Shown here in pieces: positions 55,587 to 64,000 of a stretch of 64,000 nucleotides of DNA. Below the pieces are notes generated by a model. That model saw nothing but the letters and a program-made list of their open reading frames with translations. It was not told the origin of the DNA and did not search any database. Made by a program: the position numbers and the translations under genes. The stretch comes from Torymus aiolomorphi (taxonomy: Eukaryota > Arthropoda > Insecta > Hymenoptera > Torymidae), in contig CM070877.1 of NCBI GenBank assembly GCA_036365515.1, forward strand, positions 55,278,475 to 55,342,474, read 5' to 3'. How positions within the stretch are numbered: position 1 is the first letter of the stretch; each line of letters begins with the position of its first letter.

Positions 55587-57334
55587 TTTGAGTGCTAAAA
55601 TAATCAAACATTTATAAGAATAATTGCATACAGAAATAGTATCGTTACAACACACATATATAGAATGCTGAAAATAAAAACATTTTTTTAATTTGTATGC
55701 GTCACCCCTCTAAACCTTACATTACTATGTTGCGAGAACATAGCTATTTCTCAATGAGGAAGCTTTGTACGTTGTACGTTGTACGCTTTTACTGATGTAC
55801 GTCATCATGCGACCAATGTCTTTTTACCGGGAAATATTTGTTTAAATATTAAAAAAAATACCATATTTTCACAAGATAATAATGTTGCATTTAAAAAGGC
55901 GACACATACAAATAAAACAAATATTTATACTTTGGGCCATCCTGTTAAGCATCTATTAAGAATATCGTATCTGTATATTTATTTACTAAAGCGCTTGATT
56001 AAAATGAAAAGAAGCTAATCTCGAGTTTTTTTTTTATTTGTAAACAGTAATCGATAAAATGTATTGCACAATGCCTGTTAATTTAGATTTATTAAAATTA
56101 AGATTTAGTTATTTAAAATTATTATTTGTATGTAAAATTTATTATTTGTAAAACATCTAATAGTAAAGGAACCGTATACAATTTTGGCTAAAAATTGAAT
56201 CAGGAGTCTATAATTTTGTTAATAACAGAAAGTAAACAATACAGTATACACAATAAAGTATATTTTGATACATTTTTTAATTTTCGTAAAAATATTAAAA
56301 ATACTTTATGCACTTATAAATCAGGATTTTTTAAATCTTTAAAATTAAGGAAAAATCAATTTAAACTATTTGTGCTCTATAACGTCAAATGTATCTCCAA
56401 AAAATGTAACAATGTACGAAATTGCATACTTTCTAATATGTTCATTAAAAATAACGCAAAATATAATTTTGAAAAGCTGTTATAATTTTATTAAAGCCTA
56501 TATAGACAGATACGAAATTCTTACAATTAATGCATTAGATCTGATATATAAATAGACATTTACCTGTAGTTTTGTACTGCTGCTGACATTAAAAAAAATG
56601 AATTGATGCAATATTACAGCCACAATATTGTAGATATAACCACTTTCACAAAACAACACTGCACGACTGGAACTCTACCAATTTATAAATACAATGTTTG
56701 CCAGCAATATATGAAACTACGAGTTAAATCACTAATCTATAAATATCCGCCTCATAATAACATAAAAATAACATATTATTTTCTCATTCACAATCAGCGA
56801 TTACTCTTATTTACTGCATAAAAATCACTTACATCCACGTACACACACGCACACACACCTTAATTTTTTTTTAATGCTTTATTTATCACGTATCAAAACG
56901 TTACGATTGCCTTTGACGAAGTATATATAATAATACATAAAATATAATAAAGGGAAGTAAGAACATAATGAACTTCCGGGGATGATTTGCACCACTTTAA
57001 AATGTATTATTCACAGATAAAAAATATAAATATTTTTCGTTTTTTGGTTCACTACAACATATAAAAGTTTAAATAAACATGTTACTTTTCTTGTGGAATT
57101 CAAGTCAAAATTAGTTTTTCGAAAAAGCTTTACAATAATCCGTTTAAACAAGTAGTTTAACCAAACTAATTTTGCAAAATTAATTATAAATTAGTATTTC
57201 GTATTGCCCGAATGCGCTAAAATTACATAGCGTTTGTCTGTGTTATTGGTCAAAATTTTATGGTCAATCTTTTCAATGGAATGGTTTTTAAAGAGATATA
57301 TTTATTGTAATTTTTATAGCTGAAAATAGATAAA
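55587..57334. other. Non-coding interior of CAAGG copy 2
   Basis: AT-rich, 1.7 kb upstream of the minus-strand transposase; several short ORFs on the plus strand are lysine/isoleucine-rich AT artefacts. No second gene recognised. Confidence 0.5.
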
Positions 57335-58213
57335 AAACGTAATTTCCTTTAAAAAAATAGGGGTTGCTACCCTTAAAATTGGAAGTTATGCAGATTTATG
57401 GCCTTTTTAATTTTAAGATTTTTAGCGTTAGTTTTATTAAGGTATCTTTATTTATTTCTGAAATAATGAACAAAATAAAAATAAGGGGTAGTTACCCCTA
57501 AAAAATAATTTTGGTTAAAACCACGGGACAGGTGAACTTTATTTTTTAGTTTTCTTTTAAATGGAATCAGTTTTAAGGCGATATATAATTTATTATAATT
57601 TTTATAGCTGAAAAATGATGAAAAAAGCTTAGTTGTCTTGAAAAAAAAAATAGGGGTTGCTACCCTTAAAATTGAAAATAATGCTGTTTTGAAGCCTTTC
57701 TTATTCTAAAATTTTTAGCGTTGGTTTTATTAAGATGTCTTTATTTATTTCTGAAATAATGAACAAAATATAAATAAGGGGTAGTTACCCCCTAAAAAAT
57801 AATTTTGGCCAAAACCACGAGACAGGTCAACTTTATTTTTTAATTTTCTTTTAAATGAAATCTGTTTTGAGGCGATATATAATTTATTGTAATTTTTATA
57901 GCTGAAAATTGATGAGAAAAGATTAGTTTTCTTGAAAAAAAAATAGAGGTTGCTACCCTTAAAATTGAAAGTAATGCTGCTTTGAAGGCTTTTTATTCTA
58001 CAACTTTTGGCGTCGGTTTCATTAAACTAGCTTTATTCGTTTTTGAAATATTTGAAAAAAACTGTTTTTGAGGGTGAACTTTAGGGGTAGATTTCACCCC
58101 CTTAAAGTCTCTATCAGCACGTAAAAAAAATACGTGTCTCTTATTTTTTAATGTACTACAACATACTGCAATATCGTCCAAATCGGCGACTTACACTTGG
58201 GGTACCTTCCTTG
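57335..58213. repeat. Right TIR of CAAGG copy 2 with three ~293-bp sub-repeats
   Basis: The word AGGGGTTGCTACCCTTAAAA recurs at about 57358, 57651 and (as AGAGGTTGCTACCC) 57944, each followed by the same order of AT-rich words. The left TIR (53060 to about 53650) has about one unit fewer. Confidence 0.8.
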
Positions 58214-58216
58214 TAA

Positions 58217-58888
58217 GTTGGGCGGGCTTTCTCTCGTCTAGACTCAACCCTGAGTCGACGTGGGGCGGTCCGTGCGGTGTCCGCTCTCTACGCTACGTAG
58301 AAGCTACTTCGGTGGATAACGGTCCCAGCGACCGGCAATGGGGGATTTCGCCTCTGCGGGCGCTCTCTGCTCTGCGCTCTCAGCTGTGGAAGCCTCAACG
58401 ACCTTCGTCACTCTAGGAGAGCACACCTCCAGCGAGTACGACGGGGGGATGTAGCGACTCAGACCATGAGACGCCTGTAGGCGGGTCTGTGAAGCGCTCC
58501 CTCCGGCGAGCAAACTCTGCTTGCCCTCTGCTCACCGATCGGCGTTTGAGCGACCTTGCTCTGCCAACCTACCTGCGAGTTCGACGATGGACTCGTCTTA
58601 TCCCCGCTCAAGGAGAGCCGCTCCGAGCGAGCAAGCACTGCTTCGCACCTCGTCTTCGACCGGCGTGGAAGCGCTCATTGCTCCGTCCGTCCCCGCACAA
58701 ACTGTCTTAGAGTGTCGACGATGGATTCACCGAATCAACGTGTCTGTATTCTAAGTATAGCTCAACCCGCGCTCTATAGCGCCTCCTTGCGCTTTGAGCA
58801 GCCCTTGATGTAGGCAAGCTCACAGTTGGCGCTCCGCCGACCTCCGTGCGCTGTTCTGCTCTTTTGCCTGAGCGATACGCCTGCATCA
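58217..58888 (+). repeat. 3' LTR of the gag-only element, second part
   Basis: GTTGGGCGGGCTTTCTCTCG onward matches 50312-50969 to GCCTGCATCA, followed by the ATTT duplication. Confidence 0.85.
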
Positions 58889-58892
58889 ATTT

Positions 58893-59723
58893 AAGCTATG
58901 TCGTATAAAAATTCATCAAGCCATTCTATAAACTAGTTACAATGCAGTATAAATATTGTAAAATTTTCATGTGTGCATTAAATGTGTTACGGTACTTCTT
59001 CGCAAACTTTTTCAAACATGTCTATTTATAACAAGATGCTTTATACATGCGGAAGTAAATATTATTATTCTGTACGAGTTCAAATTTAGGTATACAAATG
59101 TTGAGGTGTAAAACATGTTAAATACACTCGGTTTTTGGTTTTCGTCACCGCAACACTAACTTTTAAGTATAATAGTTTATTGCTAATATAATTAATATAA
59201 TAGCTTCTTCCATATCCTAAGGCCCCCAGAATTGCAAGATAAAAACCGCTGCTAACTGCTTTAGCAGATTGCTTTTCCAAAGAGAATTGATAAATTACAT
59301 CACATAATTATTTTAAATGTACATTTTAATATAAAATTTCATTCTTTCTGCATATCTGATTTTCCATAACTACAATTATTCAAAATGATCAAGAAAATTA
59401 TATTTAAAATAGTTAAGTAGTAATTGTTAAATTGCAAATCAAAAAGTTTAAGGTATTATCACATGCTATTTATTGAATTTATAAATTAATTGCAATTCCT
59501 CGAAATTTCTTCGGCGTTTTCTTCAAAACCCCGCCAACTCAGCGAAGACTTCGAAAATCCACCAACTCATAGAGTGGTTTCAAAAACCATATAACTCGGC
59601 GAAGGTTTCGAATATCCTCTAACTCAAGCACGGTTTTTTTCCTTCAATTTTGTAGTGGTAGCTCTACGATGTTAAAGTACACTTACTGTATAAGCGATGA
59701 AAAAAATTAATTACGATTTTTCC
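58893..59723. other. AT-rich spacer with a short degenerate repeat
   Basis: No gene. At 59521-59640 a degenerate ~40-60-bp unit recurs (CCAACTCAGCGAAG, CCAACTCATAGAGT, TAACTCGGCGAAGG, TAACTCAAGCACGG). Confidence 0.4.
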
Positions 59724-59727
59724 ATAT

Positions 59728-60323
59728 GGCCGAATCCATCTCAAATCAGACAGCCCGCGTATGCCTATTTCACCTATCATGTTGAAATAAAAATATTTAT
59801 GTTCTACTCGAAAAAATATTTTACACGTGTTTTTTTATTTTTTTGTTTCATCAAAATTTCATGCGTTCAGCGATACCGAAAAATTCCGAGAAAATTCTTT
59901 CATTGAGAAAAAAAATTTTCAATGTGATTTTCAGACTGCTATTGTTTCAGCAGTTTTTCAAGCTTTTAAACGTGTAACACATAATTTCACTCAGTTTTGA
60001 GCCCTCTTTAACGGCCTTAATGTCATTTTCAAAAAAAAATAAAAAATCCACGAGCTATGCACTTTTTACTGAAAAATTCATTTTTTAGAGAAGTGCCTTT
60101 TTCTCGAAAACCCCATGTTTTTTTGCACAATTTTTGTTGTCGTGATAGAGGACGGTAATGCCTAGCTAGACGTATTTGTGAGATTCGGTACTTTTTTCCT
60201 GGGATAGCGATCACTAATGAGATAACACACAAACAAATTTTTCACGCTTAACGCTTATATATAGTCAATGATATTAGAGTCAATGTAAAGGTATTTATCT
60301 TTGTGCGTATGTAATATACATGT
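59728..60323. repeat. Left TIR of the 59.7-kb transposon
   Basis: Inverse of 62679-63270 with few mismatches (for example GATTCGGTACTTTTTTCCTG versus GATTCAGTACTTTTTCCCTG read in the same sense). Confidence 0.85.
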
Positions 60324-60420
60324 ACGTGCGCCTACTTATAGGAGTATATGTACTAGTACATTTGTCCGCTAGATGGATATGGTTTGACTTAACATTTACA
60401 AAGAAAAGTTCGGTTTCTGC

Positions 60421-60427
60421 TATATAT
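60421..60427 (+). promoter_or_regulatory. TATA-box candidate for the transposase gene
   Basis: TATATAT about 110 bp upstream of the first in-frame ATG (60536) and inside the element, downstream of the left TIR. An out-of-frame ATG at 60504 opens a 15-codon upstream ORF. Confidence 0.4.
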
Positions 60428-60460
60428 CACACATCTCGTCTTATTTAAAACCATCATCTT

Positions 60461-62506
60461 TTGGAAAATTATTACATATTTACACCTTATCAACTCAACT
60501 ACGATGTCTCAATATTACTCAACAGAGAGAATCAAATGTGCAGACTTTTAGACAAACACAAACAAATTATTTACAAATCTAGTTCCGTACGTTTAAAACA
60601 ACTTGAGAATCTTGCTCATCCATTGAAGCACCTCTATCCTCATTTACCTTTGACACCTTCTACATATCTGTGTCAACATTGTTACAATCGTGCTTTAGAA
60701 TTGGTGAGTAGTACTGACAATGAATTTATAACGGATAATGAAGTTACCGATAACGTAGTTGATAGAGATGAAGATTTTTTACCAAGTACTCCAGAACGCA
60801 TTGAAGAATTTAATAATGAAATAAGTACATCTTTCTTAGGTTCTGTATCGCCTCTTAAAAGAAAAAATCTTATACATGAAAAATCAATTGAAAATTACGT
60901 AACAAAGAAGAAAAAAAAAATACTTTCAACATTGTCTAATACCCTTGATGTGAAGTTGAACAATGTTTATGACGTTTCTATAACAGCAAATGAATCAACT
61001 GTATGCCATTGTACAGAATGGATACAAAATCTTGGTCTAGCCTTGCAAAAGTGTTCTACGGTATCAGAAAAAATAAAAATTCTGACTTTGCTACCTTCAT
61101 CCTTTACAAAAAATGAAATTTTATCTTTATTTCCAGAAATAACAATGTATATGATCAACAAATCGAGAAATCTTGTTAAAGAAAAAGGAATTTATTCAGA
61201 ACCAGATGCATATTCAGGCCATCCGATTGATGAAAACATGGAAAAAATTGTTATGGAATATTATTTAAATGATGATTTTAATTGTTCAAGACAAAGTCCT
61301 AATAAATGTGACGTTGTTACAATTAAAGTTAACAATAAAAAAGAGAAAAAAGTTAAGCGTTTTCTTACTCGAAGTTTAAAAGAGACGTATAAAGTATTTA
61401 AAAATGATTATCCAGAATTGAGAATTGGAAAATCGAAATTTTATAGTTTGCGACCAAAGTATGTCTTACTTAGCCCCATCAAAGAAGTTTGTCTCTGTAT
61501 CTATTGCGCAAATTATGATTTATTTCTTACGAGCTTAATTAATTTTAGAGGGAGTAACGTCACAGAGTTGGATGAAAGTCGGTCACAAATAATAAATGCA
61601 ACAATGTGTTCTGAGCCATCTGATTTATGTTATTTACAAGAATGTAAACTATGTCCAGGGATTAAGGGAATTACGTTTCATGTTTTAAAACTGCAAGATG
61701 TAGAAGGCACAGAAGAAATTACATATGCTTTGTGGGATAATGGAAACCTGATTAAAAAGACACTATCAATTTCTGCTTTTAAAGATGAACTTTCGGTTTG
61801 GACCATGAGGGTTAGTACTCACATGTATGTAAAAAATATACAACGCAAAGCTATAAAAACAGAAAGAGAAAGTGCTAAAAAAGACTCACATCATTTAGTT
61901 CTTCAAATAGACTTCGCTGAAAACTGGGCTGTGATTCATAATAAAGCTGTTCAAGGAAATCATTGGGTTAATGATCAAATTTCTATTTTCACAGCAGTCT
62001 CTTATCAAGGGGATTCGACACAAAGTTTCGCAGTTATAAGTGATGACCGAAAACATGATTCAGCGTATGCTTTGCTAGCAGTACAAAAAATTATAAAATT
62101 CTTGAAAGAAAATTGTTGTGATTCAATTAAAAAGATTACCTTCGTATCAGACGGCGCTGCCAGTCACTTTAAAAATCGCTTTCAATTAGATGAACTAAAA
62201 CGAGCACCGTGTGATATAAAATGGTTGTTCTCTGCTACTGGGCACGGCAAAGGAGCTGTAGATGGTGTGGGTGGACTTATAAAGCATTATGCTACTTCGC
62301 ATAATCTTCGAGAGCCCCTTGAAGAAGCTATTCAAAACGCAAATGATTTTGCAATACATGTTCAAAAATATACTGATGCTATTAAAATAATACATTTACA
62401 AGATGCTGAAATAGAACAATTCAGAAAAGAAAAAAATATTGATTGGCTTACAACTCCAAAGTATCCTGGAATTCAAAAACTCATATATGGGTTAAAAAAC
62501 ATGTGA
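60461..62506 (+). CDS. DDE/DDD-type transposase, intact ORF, superfamily unassigned
   Basis: The open frame begins at 60449 after a TAA; the first in-frame ATG is at 60536 (MCRLLDKHKQ), giving 656 residues, unless an upstream exon is spliced on. Order: a CQHCYNRALE zinc-like pair, a Lys-rich linker (KKKKK), a CHCTEW motif, a predicted helical DNA-binding region, VCLCIYCANYD (61490-61522) and CYLQECKLCPG (61627-61660), then the catalytic part: QIDFAENWAV (Asp codon 61910), FVSDGAASHFKNRF (Asp codon 62150) and GHGKGAVDGVGG (Asp codon 62261). The spacings are about 80 and 37 residues. The protein would cut and join the flanking TIRs. I know similar proteins only as uncharacterised insect/cnidarian sequences with SDG..S.FKN and HGKG..DG.GG.  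The ORF has no internal stop over 2 kb, unlike every other transposase here. Confidence 0.85.
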   Translation: MENYYIFTPYQLNYDVSILLNRENQMCRLLDKHKQIIYKSSSVRLKQLENLAHPLKHLYPHLPLTPSTYLCQHCYNRALELVSSTDNEFITDNEVTDNVVDRDEDFLPSTPERIEEFNNEISTSFLGSVSPLKRKNLIHEKSIENYVTKKKKKILSTLSNTLDVKLNNVYDVSITANESTVCHCTEWIQNLGLALQKCSTVSEKIKILTLLPSSFTKNEILSLFPEITMYMINKSRNLVKEKGIYSEPDAYSGHPIDENMEKIVMEYYLNDDFNCSRQSPNKCDVVTIKVNNKKEKKVKRFLTRSLKETYKVFKNDYPELRIGKSKFYSLRPKYVLLSPIKEVCLCIYCANYDLFLTSLINFRGSNVTELDESRSQIINATMCSEPSDLCYLQECKLCPGIKGITFHVLKLQDVEGTEEITYALWDNGNLIKKTLSISAFKDELSVWTMRVSTHMYVKNIQRKAIKTERESAKKDSHHLVLQIDFAENWAVIHNKAVQGNHWVNDQISIFTAVSYQGDSTQSFAVISDDRKHDSAYALLAVQKIIKFLKENCCDSIKKITFVSDGAASHFKNRFQLDELKRAPCDIKWLFSATGHGKGAVDGVGGLIKHYATSHNLREPLEEAIQNANDFAIHVQKYTDAIKIIHLQDAEIEQFRKEKNIDWLTTPKYPGIQKLIYGLKNM

Positions 62507-62678
62507 CGATAAAATACATTGTTTGACAGCAAAGACCGCTGATCGTCCGCTTACTGAATTAAGAACAATGAAGCAGAAAAACAAAGGTAGTAAAATAGGT
62601 ATACAAATGAAAAAAAGGTATAAAAATAAAAAATCAAAAAGACGCAAATAACAAATAAATACATAGTTATGTGTACCT

Positions 62679-63270
62679 GTATATTACATACACACAAAGA
62701 CAAATACCTTTACATTGACTCTAATATCATTGACTATATATAAGCATTAGGCGTGAAAAATTTGTTTGTGTGTTATCTCATTAGTGATCGCTATCCCAGG
62801 GAAAAAGTACTGAATCTCACAAATACGTCTAGCTAGGCATTACCGTCCTCTATCACGACAACAAAAATTGTGCAAAAAAAACATGGGGTTCTCGAGAAAA
62901 AGGCACTTCCCTAAAAAATGAATTTTTCAGTAAAAAGTGCATAGCTCGTGGATTTTTTATTTTTTTTGAAAATGACATTAAGGCCGTTAAAGAGGGCTCA
63001 AAACTGAGTGAAATTGTGTGTTACACGTTTAAAAGCTCGAAAAACTGCTGAAACAATAGCAGTCTGAAAATCACATTGAAAATTTTTTTTCTCAATGAAA
63101 GAATTTTCTCGGAATTTTTCGGCATCGCTGAACGCATGAAATTTTGATGAAACAAAAAAATAAAAAAACACGTGTAAAATATTTTTTCGAGTAGAACATA
63201 AATATTTTTATTTCAACATGATAGGTGAAATAGGCATACGCGGGCTGTCTGATTTGAGATGGATTCGGCC
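62679..63270. repeat. Right TIR of the 59.7-kb transposon
   Basis: Inverse of 59728-60323. A probable poly(A) signal (AATAAA) near 62655 lies just before it, downstream of the ORF. Confidence 0.85.
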
Positions 63271-63274
63271 ATAT

Positions 63275-64000
63275 ATTTCTTTATTATTTTTACCGACTTA
63301 ATAATGTCCGATCAGACCGACAAAAATATGGGTAGATATGAAATTTCAAGACTGTTGGATATTGTGAATATTTCGCCTTCTGTATATGAGCGTACACATG
63401 AGACACAAACAGCGCGCGACACATGTATGCACACATGTAAGTCTCCCGTCCCTAGTGTGTCTGTGAGTAAGAAGGTAGCTCGAGCAGCAGCGAGCGACGC
63501 GCTATACTCTCTCTCTAGTCTCGGACGCCCAGCATGTAACATCTCGCGCATGGCGCAGGCAAGCGCCGATTATCATAGTCACTTACTTAATAAACTAGTC
63601 ATTCTTTTAAGTCCAATGAAGAGTTCTTTTCACTACATCTTACCGCCAACTCCAACAAAGACCTTTCAGAAAATGTGCCTACTTACGACCGATATCCAAA
63701 CGCAGAGACAAAAAAAAATTATTTTCGAGTTTTCCACATTTTTCTTTATTTTTTTTAACCCACTTAATGTTATCTGATCAGATCGACAAAAATATGAATT
63801 GATAGGTAATTTCAAGCCCTTTCAGAAAATGTGTAAATTTCAAAATACAGATTTTAAATTCGCAGGCTACAGTTATATTTACGCTTAAGAAGAATGCTGC
63901 ATACTGCATTGTATTTTTACCTTATATCTTGCAAAAATTGATTACTTTCCACTTCAGTTTTCATCAGTCACAGATCAGAGACAATGTACATAAAAGCCGT
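63275..64000. other. Spacer with a diverged direct repeat
   Basis: CGACAAAAATATG with related flanks occurs at about 63317 and 63783, and CCTTTCAGAAAATGTG at about 63661 and 63819, so two diverged ~60-bp units stand ~470 bp apart. A GC-richer stretch at 63400-63560 has short ORFs on both strands with no recognisable product. Confidence 0.4.

Larger units (their letters stand above)
53060..58213 (-). mobile_element. CAAGG-family DNA transposon, copy 2 (3-bp TAA target duplication)
   Basis: Ends CAAGGAAGGTACCCCAAG and its inverse, flanked by TAA at 53057-53059 and 58214-58216. The undisturbed 5' LTR has a single TAA at 50309-50311, so the duplication is proven to be 3 bp. TIRs: about 590 bp on the left, about 880 bp on the right; the excess is one ~293-bp sub-repeat. 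Transposase on the minus strand, decayed. Terminal sequence differs from copy 1 beyond CAAGGAA, but the TIR layout and protein are clearly related. Confidence 0.92.
49897..58888 (+). mobile_element. Gag-only LTR retrotransposon (TR-GAG type), 3' LTR split by a DNA transposon
   Basis: 5' LTR 49897-50969, tRNA-Lys primer site 50972-50989, one intact gag ORF 51071-52144, polypurine tract 52580-52588, 3' LTR 52590-53059 plus 58217-58888 around CAAGG copy 2. ATTT flanks both sides (49893-49896 and 58889-58892), a 4-bp target duplication. Without the insert the element is about 3.8 kb. No pol is present in the 1.6-kb interior. Confidence 0.88.
59728..63270 (+). mobile_element. DNA transposon with ~590-bp TIRs and uninterrupted transposase ORF
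   Basis: Ends GGCCGAATCCATCTCAAATC and its inverse, flanked by ATAT (59724-59727 and 63271-63274). TIRs 59728-60323 and 62679-63270 differ at only a handful of positions (about 97% identical by eye). Between them lies one ORF of 650-680 codons. ATAT is self-complementary, so it could also be the outermost part of the TIR with a different duplication. Superfamily unassigned. Confidence 0.88.

Overview
The window looks like a piece of arthropod (most likely insect) nuclear DNA made almost entirely of transposable elements. Reasons: BEL/Pao, Ty3/gypsy, Penelope-like, RNase H-bearing non-LTR and cut-and-paste DNA elements occur together, many nested in one another; primer sites match insect-type tRNA-Tyr and tRNA-Lys 3' ends; there are long GA/CT microsatellites and AT-rich spacers. 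I recognise no cellular gene, rRNA, tRNA gene or CRISPR array. A hymenopteran (parasitoid wasp-like) host is only a guess from the repeat flavour.

Layout. 1-1455: decayed capsid-type genes of a Polinton/adintovirus-like element. 1511-14597: a BEL/Pao retrotransposon with a tRNA-Tyr primer site, interrupted by a 4.7-kb DNA transposon (4081-8787, 'CAAGG' family copy 1), a 503-bp retroposed insert (11951-12453) and a MITE scrap. 14926-15528: solo LTR candidate. 16372-20870: minus-strand non-LTR element with ORF1, endonuclease, RT and RNase H, broken. 21519-28702: a 7.2-kb palindromic GA/CT satellite block with terminal inverted repeats. 28915-33603: two Penelope-like copies head to head, with hammerhead-ribozyme-like motifs and a candidate 11-bp target duplication around the pair. 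33955-34880: ~297-bp tandem repeats split by a double-hairpin insert. 35918-36185: mariner-type MITE. 36690-37830: 5'-truncated non-LTR element. 38163-42234: pol-less LTR element with three hairpin repeats in its gag-like ORF. 42604-43995: foldback element packed with AAGGTCA half-sites. 44520-49653: 5'-truncated Ty3/gypsy element interrupted by a Transib-like foldback (48239-48766). 49897-58888: gag-only LTR retrotransposon whose 3' LTR is split by CAAGG copy 2 (53060-58213). 59728-63270: DNA transposon with ~590-bp TIRs and an uninterrupted transposase ORF, the only apparently intact transposase here.

How the parts relate. The pol-less LTR elements need reverse transcriptase and integrase in trans; both carry tRNA-Lys primer sites. 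The 5' LTR of the gag-only element retains the empty target of the transposon that split its 3' LTR, which fixes the CAAGG family's 3-bp target duplication directly from this window. The most promising material is the CAAGG family (3-bp TWA duplication, pogo/jerky-like DDD transposase with a Cys/His tail, conserved intron, modular TIRs), the intact 3.5-kb transposon at 59.7-63.3 kb, the gag-only element, the 7.2-kb GA/CT palindrome and the Penelope dimer.
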